Below, piece after piece: positions 1 through 8,688 of a stretch of 64,000 bases of DNA. The DNA comes from BJGO01 sp964640655 (lineage in GTDB: Bacteria; Bacteroidota; Bacteroidia; Chitinophagales; UBA10324). The notes under the pieces were generated by a model. The model saw nothing but the letters and a program-made list of their open reading frames with translations, had not been told where the DNA came from and searched no databases. The DNA lies in NCBI GenBank assembly GCA_964640655.1, contig CAZXFT010000007.1, positions 77,426 to 141,425 of the forward strand, in the 5' to 3' direction. Made by a program: the position numbers and the translations under genes. Within the stretch, counting starts at the first letter, position 1, and each line of letters opens with the position of its first letter.

Positions 1-37
1 TTATCTTGTATATTTCAAACACCTAAACCCAACCCTA

Positions 38-2491
38 ATGAAAAATAATTTATGGAGTAGCTTCATTTGCCTTGCTGTTGTTATTTGTTCGTACAGTTCA
101 TTTGCACAATCCTATTCAGGCTTTCGTACAGGCAGCTATGCGGGTATCCATGGAGCATTGTTTAATCCCGCATTTATTGCTGACAACAGACTAAAGTATG
201 ATATCAATCTGGTTTCTATGAATGTAAGTGCAGGAAATAATTTCCTCACCATTGATAACAGTGCATTATTCAACCCTAAGAAGTTTAATGAAGAAGGATT
301 TAAAGAGAAATATGTAACACAAAACCTGGATGGTAAAACCAAAAATGTATATCTGAACATTGACATTATAGGGCCTGCATTTTTTCTTGAACTGTCAGAA
401 AAAGATGCCTTAGGGTTTTATATGCGTACACGTGGAATGGTAAATGTTGACGGAATTGATCAGGGGACTGCCGAAATAGCATACCGTGATTTACGCGACG
501 ATGAATTATTAAAACCTTTCAGTGGCTCGCATGCTTTAATTAATCAAAATCTTTGGACAGAATATGCTTTCCCTTATGCACGTATTGTGCACAATGATGG
601 AGAAAACGTAATTAAACTTGGCGGTACCTTAAAACTATTGCAAGGCATTGCCAGCACATATGCCTCTGTAACAGATTACACCTATACTCACCTGAATCGT
701 GATACCATGATTAACATGAGTGGTAATGTAGGTTATGGTCGTTCGCAAAATACCTTCTGGCAGGAAGGTGGGGCTAAGTTTAAATTTGAACAAGCCGGCA
801 TTGGATTAGATCTGGGAATCATTTACGAGTATCGTCCAGATTTTGAAGAGCAGAAGTATGATCTAGATGGTGTAAAAGACATTATGCCTAAATACACTGA
901 TGTATATAAATTAAAACTTGGTTTTTCAATTACTGACATCGGAACCATACGTTATAAGAAATCTGACAAGTCTCGTGATTATATAGATAACACAGCTGTT
1001 ATGGACTTAGACCTGTTCAAGAATCTGGCAAGCTTTGAAGATATGGACACCCGTATTGAAAATGTTCCCGGTAATGTCCCCGATGCTGCGAACAAGAAAA
1101 AGTTTAGTATGAATTTGCCTTTAGCATTAAACTTTATGGCAGACTACAGAATAGGCAAAGGCTTTTATCTGAATTTAAATCCAATAGTTGCTCTGCGTGC
1201 GGGTAAAGGCGACGTTAATAAAACTCATTACTTCACAAACTTCGCGCTTACTCCTCGTTGGGAGAATCGTTGGTTTGGTGTCTACATTCCTGTGGAGTAC
1301 AACACTTATATGAAGTTCAATACGGGTTTATCACTACGGTTAGGGCCTGTGTTTGTAGGTTCCGGTAATATTTTATCGAATATTGGCTCCGGAGAAACAA
1401 ACAAAATTGATGTTGCCGGTGGTGTGAAAGTGCCAATTCCATATCCTAAACCAAAAGATAGAGATAAGGATGGTGTGAGTGATAAATTAGATTTATGTAT
1501 TAATCTGAAGGGAACTTGGGAAACCAAAGGCTGTCCAGACAGAGATGGCGATGGAATACTGGACGATGATGATAAATGTCCTGATGTACCTGGCATCAAA
1601 GCATTTAACGGCTGCCCTGATCGTGATGGCGATGGTATTCAGGATAGTGAAGATGCATGCCCTGATGTAGCCGGTAAACTTGAAATGCAGGGTTGTCCGG
1701 ATAGAGATAATGACGGAATTGCGGATAAGGATGATCGTTGTCCGGATATAGCAGGAATTAAAACATTTAACGGCTGCCCTGATACTGATAAGGATGGGAT
1801 AGCAGATATTGATGATGATTGTCCAAATATTGCAGGACCAAAAGAAAACAATGGTTGCCCATATGCTGATACCGATGGAGATGGGGTGCTGGATAAAGAT
1901 GATCGTTGTCCAACTGTGAAGGGACCTATTGCAAACTATGGTTGCCCATATGTTGACACAGATGAGGATGGTGTATTGGATAAAGACGATGCCTGCCCAA
2001 CTATTAAAGGCCCTGTCGAGAATAAAGGTTGTCCATATTCCGATACAGACGGTGATGGCATAATAGATTTGGAAGATGAATGCCCCGCAACTCCTGGTCC
2101 TGCAAGTAATAAAGGTTGTCCGGTTATTGAAGAAAAAGTGAAAGAAATTTTGAAAACGGTATTCGACAATCTGGAATTTGAAACAGGCAAATCAGTGATC
2201 CGTGAATCGTCTTACATAAGTTTAGATGAACTGGCAGATTTGCTGATTAAAAAACCTGAGTACCGATTACTCATTGAAGGCCACACAGATAATGTTGGCT
2301 CTCGTGAGTCAAATATGACCTTGTCACGAAATAGAGCTAATTCTGTTCAGGCTTATCTCATAAACAAAGGCGTAAAAGATTCTCAAATGAAGACCAACTA
2401 TTACGGTCCTGATAAACCGGTAGACAATAATGCTACACCAGAAGGACGTCAGCGTAACCGCCGTGTTGAGTTTAACATTTACTTCGAGTAA
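38..2491 (+). CDS. OmpA-family outer-membrane protein with DUF5723-like barrel and TSP3 repeats
   Basis: The 817-aa protein has a signal peptide (about residues 1-23, cleaved after SSFA), then a roughly 440-residue region resembling the DUF5723 beta-barrel domain. Eight thrombospondin type-3 calcium-binding repeats of the form DxDGDGxxDxxDxC follow at about residues 472-697. The C-terminal OmpA peptidoglycan-binding domain (about 705-817) carries EGHTDNVG and the closing GRQRNRRV motif. In the family such proteins link the outer membrane to peptidoglycan, with the Asp-rich repeats acting as a rigid calcium-stabilised spacer. The gene stands alone and is followed by a strong bidirectional terminator. 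A TATATTTC sequence about 30 bases upstream is one base off the TAnnTTTG box. Family assignment is firm; what the barrel transports or binds is unknown. Confidence 0.9.
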   Translation: MKNNLWSSFICLAVVICSYSSFAQSYSGFRTGSYAGIHGALFNPAFIADNRLKYDINLVSMNVSAGNNFLTIDNSALFNPKKFNEEGFKEKYVTQNLDGKTKNVYLNIDIIGPAFFLELSEKDALGFYMRTRGMVNVDGIDQGTAEIAYRDLRDDELLKPFSGSHALINQNLWTEYAFPYARIVHNDGENVIKLGGTLKLLQGIASTYASVTDYTYTHLNRDTMINMSGNVGYGRSQNTFWQEGGAKFKFEQAGIGLDLGIIYEYRPDFEEQKYDLDGVKDIMPKYTDVYKLKLGFSITDIGTIRYKKSDKSRDYIDNTAVMDLDLFKNLASFEDMDTRIENVPGNVPDAANKKKFSMNLPLALNFMADYRIGKGFYLNLNPIVALRAGKGDVNKTHYFTNFALTPRWENRWFGVYIPVEYNTYMKFNTGLSLRLGPVFVGSGNILSNIGSGETNKIDVAGGVKVPIPYPKPKDRDKDGVSDKLDLCINLKGTWETKGCPDRDGDGILDDDDKCPDVPGIKAFNGCPDRDGDGIQDSEDACPDVAGKLEMQGCPDRDNDGIADKDDRCPDIAGIKTFNGCPDTDKDGIADIDDDCPNIAGPKENNGCPYADTDGDGVLDKDDRCPTVKGPIANYGCPYVDTDEDGVLDKDDACPTIKGPVENKGCPYSDTDGDGIIDLEDECPATPGPASNKGCPVIEEKVKEILKTVFDNLEFETGKSVIRESSYISLDELADLLIKKPEYRLLIEGHTDNVGSRESNMTLSRNRANSVQAYLINKGVKDSQMKTNYYGPDKPVDNNATPEGRQRNRRVEFNIYFE

Positions 2492-2508
2492 TCAGTTAAC
2501 AGCATCAA

Positions 2509-2545
2509 AAAGAAAACCCCGTCTGAATCAGACGGGGTTTTCTTT
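2509..2545. terminator. Bidirectional Rho-independent terminator
   Basis: A perfect 17-bp stem (core ACCCCGTCTG/CAGACGGGGT) with a 3-nt loop is flanked by A-runs on one side and T-runs on the other. It lies between convergent genes, the OmpA-family gene on the plus strand and the LD-carboxypeptidase on the minus strand, and can end both transcripts. Confidence 0.92.
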
Positions 2546-2567
2546 TTATGTCCATTTATGAAATGGA

Positions 2568-3464
2568 TTACAGCATTTTCAAAACCATGTTATCATTCTC
2601 AGGATACATTTTATAATTAGCTCCCATCACCAATGCGCGGTTGTCTTCATCGTGCCCGGCAGGAAAGTTAAACCACACAGGGTAATCATAATCCGCAACG
2701 TGATCGGCTATGATGTCATAAGCCTCAGCGCCATAAGGTGTTTCGTTGTCTTTCATATCAGTAAACTGACCTACAATAAGTCCGGTTAAATTTTCGAGTT
2801 TACCGCTACGTTTCAATTGCATCATCATTCGGTCTATGTGGTATAAATATTCATCTATGTCTTCGATAAATAAAATTTTATCATTGGTGTCAATATCTGA
2901 ATCAGAATTGCTCAATGCATATAACAAACTCAGATTACCACCGCATAACTGACCTTCAGCTTTTCCGCTGCGGCACCATTCTGTTGTTTCACTTTTATAT
3001 GATAGCTTATTACCATTCAATACACTCAAGATGCTTTGTAAACTCTCATGAGTGTTTGAAGAAAAATTTACAGGCATGCTACAATGCAAAGTAGCTACAT
3101 CATATACTTTGTTTACATGACTGTGCAAAACAGTAACATCGCTATAGCCGGCTATCCATTTTGGCTTTTTTATGAATGCACGAAAATCGATGTCATCAAT
3201 AATTCTCATCGTGCCGTAACCACCACGTGCACAAAAAATGGCCTGAACCTTAGGGTCGTTCAATTGAGTTTGCAGGTCTTCGGCACGTAGTGCATCGTCA
3301 CCGGCGAATTGGTTGTGCTGCGCACCTATTGATTTACCCAGCCTGACATTATAGCCGGCCTGTTTAAAAAAATCTATTGCCGGTTGGCATTCTTCGGCAC
3401 TTATTTTACGGGCAGTAGAAACAAATGCAATTGTGTCGCCGGGGTTCAGCTGAGCAGGAATCAT
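2568..3464 (-). CDS. LD-carboxypeptidase (peptidase S66, LdcA-like)
   Basis: The 298-aa cytoplasmic protein matches the S66 muramoyl-tetrapeptide carboxypeptidase family, which removes the terminal D-alanine from murein tetrapeptides during peptidoglycan recycling. The expected Ser-Glu-His triad is visible: Ser108 in AGYSDVT, Glu201 in LFIEDIDEYLYHIDR, and His271 in FPAGHDEDNRAL. The ARGGYG motif before the nucleophile is also typical. Length is normal for the family, and no signal peptide is present. The gene is divergent from metG and convergent with the OmpA-family gene, so it is probably monocistronic. Microcin-immunity MccF proteins share the fold, but the recycling enzyme is the more likely role here. 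Confidence 0.9.
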   Translation of the reverse strand: MIPAQLNPGDTIAFVSTARKISAEECQPAIDFFKQAGYNVRLGKSIGAQHNQFAGDDALRAEDLQTQLNDPKVQAIFCARGGYGTMRIIDDIDFRAFIKKPKWIAGYSDVTVLHSHVNKVYDVATLHCSMPVNFSSNTHESLQSILSVLNGNKLSYKSETTEWCRSGKAEGQLCGGNLSLLYALSNSDSDIDTNDKILFIEDIDEYLYHIDRMMMQLKRSGKLENLTGLIVGQFTDMKDNETPYGAEAYDIIADHVADYDYPVWFNFPAGHDEDNRALVMGANYKMYPENDNMVLKML

Positions 3465-3484
3465 AGAGTAGTATTGTGGTTTGG

Positions 3485-3492
3485 TATATTTG
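3485..3492 (+). promoter_or_regulatory. Possible -7 box of a Bacteroidota-type promoter upstream of metG
   Basis: TATATTTG matches the TAnnTTTG consensus of the Bacteroidota housekeeping sigma factor. It sits about 90 bases before the metG start. No clear -33 TTTG element was identified, so this rests on one box. Confidence 0.4.
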
Positions 3493-3581
3493 AATCGTGA
3501 TTAAGCATGCATTCTTTGCATAAAAGGATAGAATACTTTTTTATTTGCAGGTGCAAGGTTACACAATAAGATTTAGAGTTC

Positions 3582-5654
3582 ATGAGCGATAAGAAACGAT
3601 ATTTAATTACAGCAGCATTACCTTATGCCAACGGAGGCATTCATTTAGGGCATTTAGCCGGCGCATATTTACCGGCAGATATCTATAGCAGATTTTTACG
3701 TTTGCAAGGTAAAGATGTATTATTTGTTTGCGGCAGCGACGAACATGGAGTACCAATTACACTTGGTGCCAGAAAAGAAGGCATTACACCTAAGCAATTT
3801 GTGGACAAATACCACACTTTGATGAAGCAGTCTTTTGAACGCTTTGGTATTTCGTTCGACATCTATTCTCGAACATCAAACGCCACTCACCATCAGACAG
3901 CTCAGGATTTTTTCACCACACTGTATAACAAAAATGTTTTTACAGAAGAAACCTCAAAGCAGTACTATGATGAACAGGAAAAAATATTTTTAGCCGACCG
4001 ATATATCACAGGCACTTGTCCCAACTGTGGATATGAAAAAGCTTATGGCGACCAATGCGAAAAGTGTGGTACATCACTGAGTCCACGCGAATTAAAAAAT
4101 CCTGTTTCCGTGATTAGTGGTCAGGCACCCAAATTGAAGGAAACCAAGCACTGGTACTTACCATTGAATCATTATGAAGGCTGGCTAAAAGAATGGATTC
4201 TACAACAACATAAAGACGACTGGAAATCAAATGTGTTGGGTCAATGTAAATCGTGGCTGGATAATGGACTAAATGCGCGTGCAATGACTCGCGACTTAGA
4301 CTGGGGAGTAAAAGTGCCATTACCCGATAGCGAAGGTAAAGTAATGTATGTATGGTTTGATGCGCCAATAGGTTATATATCGGCAACAAAGGAATATTTT
4401 GAAGCTAATCCTTCAAAAGGCAAATGGGAAGATTACTGGCAAAGTGAGGACAGTTCTTTGATTCACTTCATCGGTAAGGATAACATTGTATTTCACTGCA
4501 TCATCTTTCCAGCCCTACTGAAAGCTCATGGTACTTTTATATTACCCGATAATGTCCCTGCTAATGAGTTTTTGAATCTGGAGGGTGATAAACTTTCTAC
4601 TTCGCGCGGGTGGGCTGTGTGGCTGCACGAATATTTAGATGATTTGCCCGGTAAACAGGATGTATTGCGTTATGTGCTCACTTCTACAGCACCGGAAACC
4701 AAAGACAACGATTTTACTTGGAAAGATTTTCAGGCACGTAATAACAATGAGTTGGCTTCCATACTTGGCAATTTGGTGAACCGTGCTTTTGTATTAACAC
4801 ATAAATATTTTGACGGCACGGTGCCGCCGTTCGCCGAACAGAATATGAGTGATACAGAACGCGATATTATTTACCAGACCAACGTGATTAAAAAAAGTAT
4901 AGAGGAAAGTATAAAACGTTTTCGTTTGCGCGAAGCATTAAATGAGGCAATGAATCTGGTGCGCCTTGGTAACAAATATCTCACCGATACCGAGCCCTGG
5001 AAAAAGTATAACACCGATCCCGCAGCAACAGGTCACATTCTGAACTTCACACTACAACTGATAGCTAACAGTGCGGTGCTACTGGATTCGTTTCTACCCA
5101 ACACTACTGAAAAGATTTTATCGATGTTGAACATCACCAAAAGCATCAGATGGAATGATGCTGGTAATTATCAAATAATTGGTAGCGGGCATAATTTGAA
5201 CAAACCCGAAATACTATTTGCTAAGATTGAAGACAGCGATATTCAAAAACAATTAGACAGACTACACGATCGTAAAAAACAAATGGAAGCCAATAAAACA
5301 AATGATTCTGAGACAGTGCAACAAAAACAAATCATCACTTATGATGATTTCAGCAAGATGGAACTTCGAATAGGCAAAATTGAAAGTGCCGAAAAAGTTA
5401 AAAATGCTGATAAGTTGTTGCAGTTAACTGTAAATATGGGAGATGAAATTCGCACAATAGTATCCGGCATAGCTGTGTATTACACACCCGAACAGATTGT
5501 CGGACAACAGGTCTGTGTAATATGTAACCTTGTACCACGAAAAATTAAAGGGATAGAATCCAAAGGCATGATACTGATGGCCGAAGATGCTGATGGTACT
5601 TTACGTTTTATAATGCCTTCTGCCGAGGTAAAGAATGGATCTGGAGTGTCGTAA
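3582..5654 (+). CDS. metG: Methionyl-tRNA synthetase
   Basis: This 690-aa enzyme charges tRNA-Met with methionine in the cytoplasm. The class I signature HLGH is at residues 21-24. The KMSKS-loop equivalent is KLSTS at 337-341. A CxxC-x9-CxxC zinc knuckle (Cys146, Cys149, Cys159, Cys162) marks the zinc-binding MetG subtype, and DWGVKVPLP precedes the catalytic core. The last ~110 residues, starting near YDDFSKMELRIGKIESAEKV, form the EMAPII/Trbp111-like tRNA-binding domain that dimerises many bacterial MetRS. Length and domain order are normal. murB follows about 70 bases downstream on the same strand and may be co-transcribed. Confidence 0.97.
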   Translation: MSDKKRYLITAALPYANGGIHLGHLAGAYLPADIYSRFLRLQGKDVLFVCGSDEHGVPITLGARKEGITPKQFVDKYHTLMKQSFERFGISFDIYSRTSNATHHQTAQDFFTTLYNKNVFTEETSKQYYDEQEKIFLADRYITGTCPNCGYEKAYGDQCEKCGTSLSPRELKNPVSVISGQAPKLKETKHWYLPLNHYEGWLKEWILQQHKDDWKSNVLGQCKSWLDNGLNARAMTRDLDWGVKVPLPDSEGKVMYVWFDAPIGYISATKEYFEANPSKGKWEDYWQSEDSSLIHFIGKDNIVFHCIIFPALLKAHGTFILPDNVPANEFLNLEGDKLSTSRGWAVWLHEYLDDLPGKQDVLRYVLTSTAPETKDNDFTWKDFQARNNNELASILGNLVNRAFVLTHKYFDGTVPPFAEQNMSDTERDIIYQTNVIKKSIEESIKRFRLREALNEAMNLVRLGNKYLTDTEPWKKYNTDPAATGHILNFTLQLIANSAVLLDSFLPNTTEKILSMLNITKSIRWNDAGNYQIIGSGHNLNKPEILFAKIEDSDIQKQLDRLHDRKKQMEANKTNDSETVQQKQIITYDDFSKMELRIGKIESAEKVKNADKLLQLTVNMGDEIRTIVSGIAVYYTPEQIVGQQVCVICNLVPRKIKGIESKGMILMAEDADGTLRFIMPSAEVKNGSGVS

Positions 5655-5722
5655 GCCAATAATTCACTCACAGGTGTATAAATTTAATAAGCTAAAGTTC
5701 AACTCCGTTATATTTTCGGGCT

Positions 5723-6739
5723 ATGGTTATCAGAGAGAACTTCAACCTCCAATCATTCAATACCTTTCACATCAATGTGAATTGCCGATACTTCACCGAA
5801 TCCAACACAATTGATGACATTCTTGAAGTATTAAATGATAAAGAATTTCAAAGTACAGATAAACTCATCTTAGGCGGCGGGAGTAATATTTTATTTACCA
5901 AGGATTACAATGGCCTTGTTATTAAGAATTCTATTCCCGGAATTGAAATCATCAGAGAAGACAGTGAGCATGTGTATGTAAAAGCATCTGCCGGTGTGAA
6001 TTGGCATCAGTTTGTTTTGTGGTGCATCGAAAACAATCTTGCCGGAGTAGAAAACCTCTCGCTCATTCCCGGACAGGTAGGTGCAGCACCAATGCAAAAC
6101 ATCGGAGCGTATGGTGTGGAGATCAAAGACGTGTTTGACTCTTTGCAGGCACTGCACATAACAAGCAGCGAAATACATTCATTCAATTTGCAGGATTGTG
6201 GATTTGGCTACAGAGAAAGTGTATTCAAAAACAAATACCGAAATCAATACATCATATTAAATGTATGCTTCAGGCTCAATAAAAGACCTGTGTTTTATAT
6301 AAACTATGGCGATATTAAAAAAACACTGGAACAGATGCAGGTAAACGAACTCAGCATCAAAGCTGTTAGTGATGCCGTCATTACCATTCGCTCATCTAAA
6401 CTACCCGACCCTGCGGTTCTAGCTAATGCCGGTTCATTTTTTAAGAACCCTGTTATCAGCCAAGATCAATTTGATCAACTCATTCTTCAGTACCCACTGA
6501 TGCCTAATTATCCGCAGTTTAACGGAGAAGTAAAAATTCCTGCCGGATGGCTGATTGAACAATGCGGATGGAAAGGAAAAGTGATTGGTAACACCGGCTC
6601 CCACCAATCACAGGCACTGGTACTTGTCAACTATGGCAAGGCTACAGGACCGGAGATTTATCAATTGGCTTTAGATATACAGCAATCAGTGATAGAGAAG
6701 TTTGGTATAGTTATTCATCCCGAAGTGAATCTGGTATAA
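5723..6739 (+). CDS. murB: UDP-N-acetylenolpyruvoylglucosamine reductase (type I MurB)
   Basis: The 338-aa FAD enzyme reduces UDP-GlcNAc-enolpyruvate to UDP-MurNAc with NADPH, the second committed step of peptidoglycan synthesis. The FAD-binding type-4 fold shows GGGSNILF (about 51-58) and the IPGQVGAAPMQNIGAYG stretch (about 115-131). Catalytic residues expected from the E. coli enzyme are present: the arginine of GYRES (Arg164), the serine of AGSFFKNP (Ser238) and the near-C-terminal glutamate of HPEVNLV (Glu334). Length and the C-terminal layout fit the E. coli-like type I group. It lies between metG and the tRNA-Arg pair. Confidence 0.96.
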   Translation: MVIRENFNLQSFNTFHINVNCRYFTESNTIDDILEVLNDKEFQSTDKLILGGGSNILFTKDYNGLVIKNSIPGIEIIREDSEHVYVKASAGVNWHQFVLWCIENNLAGVENLSLIPGQVGAAPMQNIGAYGVEIKDVFDSLQALHITSSEIHSFNLQDCGFGYRESVFKNKYRNQYIILNVCFRLNKRPVFYINYGDIKKTLEQMQVNELSIKAVSDAVITIRSSKLPDPAVLANAGSFFKNPVISQDQFDQLILQYPLMPNYPQFNGEVKIPAGWLIEQCGWKGKVIGNTGSHQSQALVLVNYGKATGPEIYQLALDIQQSVIEKFGIVIHPEVNLV

Positions 6740-6767
6740 ACACATCGTGTAATCGGGGCTACACGGC

Positions 6768-6775
6768 TATATTTG
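6768..6775 (+). promoter_or_regulatory. -7 box of the tRNA-Arg promoter
   Basis: TATATTTG matches the TAnnTTTG consensus and ends six bases before the first nucleotide of the tRNA-Arg(CCT) gene. That places the transcription start at or next to the mature 5' end. Confidence 0.6.
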
Positions 6776-6781
6776 CAGCGA

Positions 6782-6853
6782 GGCCCCGTAGTTCAATGGA
6801 TAGAACGAGAGTTTCCTAAACTCCAAATACAGGTTCGATTCCTGTCGGGGCTA
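6782..6853 (+). tRNA. tRNA-Arg (anticodon CCT)
   Basis: A 72-nt cloverleaf can be folded by eye: acceptor GGCCCCG/CGGGGCT (first pair G-U), D-stem GTTC/GAAC, anticodon loop TTCCTAA giving anticodon CCT, and T-arm ACAGG-TTCGATT-CCTGT. The discriminator is A, and CCA is not encoded. The outermost anticodon-stem pair is A-C, a mismatch. It decodes AGG. A second tRNA-Arg gene follows 22 bases downstream, probably in the same transcript. Confidence 0.93.
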
Positions 6854-6875
6854 CAAAGGTTCTTTAAATCATTAT

Positions 6876-6947
6876 GGCTCCGTAGTTTAATGGATAGAAC
6901 GAGAGATTCCGGTTCTCTTGGTGGGGGTTCGATTCCCTCCGGAGTCA
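6876..6947 (+). tRNA. tRNA-Arg (anticodon CCG)
   Basis: A 72-nt cloverleaf: acceptor GGCTCCG/CGGAGTC, D-arm GTTT...GAAC, anticodon stem AGAGA/TCTCT around loop TTCCGGT (anticodon CCG), and T-arm GGGGG-TTCGATT-CCCTC. The discriminator is A, and CCA is not encoded. It reads CGG codons. No separate promoter was seen between it and the preceding tRNA-Arg(CCT). Confidence 0.94.
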
Positions 6948-7000
6948 CTATTAAAACATATATACAATAGCAGCGTTATATTAGCGCAAAATCAATCCAA

Positions 7001-7747
7001 TTGAAAAAAATTATTCTCTTCTCCTTATTAGTTGCTCTGACAACAAACTTATTGGCTCAAAGAAATACTTCATTCGGAAGTTCTTCAGAGTACATCTTTT
7101 CATTAGCCAACACAAGTACCAAAAACGGTCCATCTGTCGATCCGGTGTTGCGTTTTTCCATGTGGTTTAACAGCGGTGCTGTTGTTCAGCAAAGGTTAAA
7201 CAACAACTTTGCCTTAGTTAGTGGTATTAATATCCGTAATGTGGGTATGATCAATAGTATTGATTCTATACGACTCAAACATCGCGTTTATGGTGTAGGC
7301 GTACCTTTAGCTGTTCGCATAGGCGACTTGAATAAAAAAATCTCGGTTACTCTTGGTGCTGAAGCCGAGTTGTTTTTGAACTATAAAGTCAAAGAATTTA
7401 TTAACAAGGATAAAATTTATAAAAAGAATGAGTGGCTTGCAAATGAGGTTGAACTATTTAACCCATCAGTATTTGCTCAGTTTCACTTTGGAAAGAATTA
7501 TTACATCCGCATTAAATATTATCTCAATAATTTCTTAAAAGAATGTGTTGCTGCACCAGGATCAACTGCACCTTGCGGCTATACTATGCACAACAATTCA
7601 GGTACAGTTATTAATGGTTATCCACTCAGCACACAGCTGTTCTATATCTCTTTAGGTAGCGAGCGTTTGAAGTCGAAAAAAGTAAAAACCAATAATACAG
7701 ATGACAAACCAGAGCCAACACCAACTAAGAATACAAGAGACATATAA
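7001..7747 (+). CDS. Outer-membrane beta-barrel protein (PorT-like), TTG start
   Basis: The 248-aa product begins with a clear signal peptide (MKKIILFSLLVALTTNLLAQ) encoded from a TTG codon; no in-frame ATG gives a better N-terminus, so the start is set by the signal peptide. The mature part alternates hydrophobic and polar residues, with Gly and aromatic residues typical of small 8-10-strand barrels of the PorT/OMP_b-brl type. The last ~25 residues are a polar tail rich in Lys, Thr, Pro and Asp. It is preceded by the tRNA-Arg pair and ends at a strong shared terminator. Function is unknown. Confidence 0.7.
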   Translation: MKKIILFSLLVALTTNLLAQRNTSFGSSSEYIFSLANTSTKNGPSVDPVLRFSMWFNSGAVVQQRLNNNFALVSGINIRNVGMINSIDSIRLKHRVYGVGVPLAVRIGDLNKKISVTLGAEAELFLNYKVKEFINKDKIYKKNEWLANEVELFNPSVFAQFHFGKNYYIRIKYYLNNFLKECVAAPGSTAPCGYTMHNNSGTVINGYPLSTQLFYISLGSERLKSKKVKTNNTDDKPEPTPTKNTRDI

Positions 7748-7763
7748 ATAAGAAGCATTATCA

Positions 7764-7810
7764 AAAAGCAAAGAGGCTGATAAATAATATTTATCAGCCT
7801 CTTTGCTTTT
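7764..7810. terminator. Bidirectional Rho-independent terminator
   Basis: A long near-perfect inverted repeat (core GCAAAGAGGCTGATAAA and its complement) has A-rich and T-rich outer flanks. It lies between the convergent beta-barrel gene on the plus strand and the last gene of the suf operon on the minus strand, and likely stops both. Confidence 0.92.
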
Positions 7811-7907
7811 GAACACGCATTAACAGAGACTTTTTACCCGCTTATTAAGGTTCAGTTACATTGCAAACTATTCTAATTAGTATTACACAATGTTATATTC
7901 TAATTTC

Positions 7908-8255
7908 TTACATAAAACCTAATTCAAGGCGAGCTTCCTCGCTCATCATGTTCTGGTCGTATGGTGGATCCCAAACTATTTCAACCTTCACTTCGTTTAC
8001 CCCTTTAACTACTTTAACTTTTTGTTCCACTTCGGCCGGTATTGTTTCAGCCGCAGGACAAGAAGGTGATGTTAAAGTCATACGGATGTAAATATTATTC
8101 AAACCATAAATACTCAACTCATATATTAAACCCAGTTCCCAAATGTCAACGGGTATCTCCGGATCGTAAACCGTTTTGATGGCTTCAATAATTTTCTCAC
8201 GGGTAACAGGAACAAAGTCCTGCGTTTCGGATAATTGTGCAGGTATGTCTGTCAT
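7908..8255 (-). CDS. sufT: SufT-like MIP18/DUF59 iron-sulfur assembly protein
   Basis: The 115-aa protein is a single DUF59 (MIP18) domain. Family hallmarks are the DPEIPVDIWELGLIYE stretch (about 31-46) and the conserved cysteine in LTSPSCPAAE (Cys66). Such proteins assist maturation or delivery of Fe-S clusters; eukaryotic CIA2 and bacterial PaaD/SufT are relatives. It is the last gene of the suf operon, and its ATG overlaps the sufE stop codon (ATGA), indicating translational coupling. That context supports a role in Fe-S carriage rather than phenylacetate degradation. Confidence 0.88.
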   Translation of the reverse strand: MTDIPAQLSETQDFVPVTREKIIEAIKTVYDPEIPVDIWELGLIYELSIYGLNNIYIRMTLTSPSCPAAETIPAEVEQKVKVVKGVNEVKVEIVWDPPYDQNMMSEEARLELGFM

Positions 8256-8686
8256 AAGTGTTGTTGTTTTTTTTTGAGCTGAAAACCAAGTGCATATGAT
8301 TTCATCAGTTTTATCATGGATACTAACCCATTAGAACGATTAGGACTTAAGTGCTCCTTCAACCCAATATCATCAATAAATTTTAGATCATTGGCAAGAA
8401 TAGCTTCAGGTGTTTCGCCAGATAGAATTCGAATCAGCAATGCAACAATGCCCTTGGTAATAACTGCATCACTGTCAGCTTTATAAAATACCTTTCCGTC
8501 AATAAAGTCAGCTGTAAGCCATACTTTTGACTGGCATCCTTTAACTACATAATCATCTGTCTTAAACCCTGAATCAATTATTGGCAATGATTTCGCCTGA
8601 TCTATGATGTGTTCGTACTTGTCCATCCAGTCATCAAACAAATCAAACTCCTCAATCAATTCTATTTCTTTCTCTGATATGCTCAT
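8252..8686 (-). CDS. sufE: SufE sulfur-acceptor protein
   Basis: The 144-aa protein accepts persulfide sulfur from the cysteine desulfurase SufS and passes it to the SufBCD scaffold. The acceptor cysteine is Cys51 in VVKGCQSKVWL, the canonical SufE site. Length is typical. The gene begins two bases after the sufS stop and overlaps sufT by four bases, so it sits inside a continuous operon. Confidence 0.94.
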   Translation of the reverse strand: MSISEKEIELIEEFDLFDDWMDKYEHIIDQAKSLPIIDSGFKTDDYVVKGCQSKVWLTADFIDGKVFYKADSDAVITKGIVALLIRILSGETPEAILANDLKFIDDIGLKEHLSPNRSNGLVSMIKLMKSYALGFQLKKKQQHL

Positions 8687-8688
8687 GA

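Noticed and set aside
1306..2190. Antisense open frames opposite the TSP3 repeats
   Set aside because: They mirror the repeated Asp/Gly codons of the sense gene, have no start context and show Ser/Pro low complexity typical of reverse frames.
7861..8091. Short plus-strand frame over the sufT gene
   Set aside because: It lies antisense to a well-supported DUF59 gene and has no family features.
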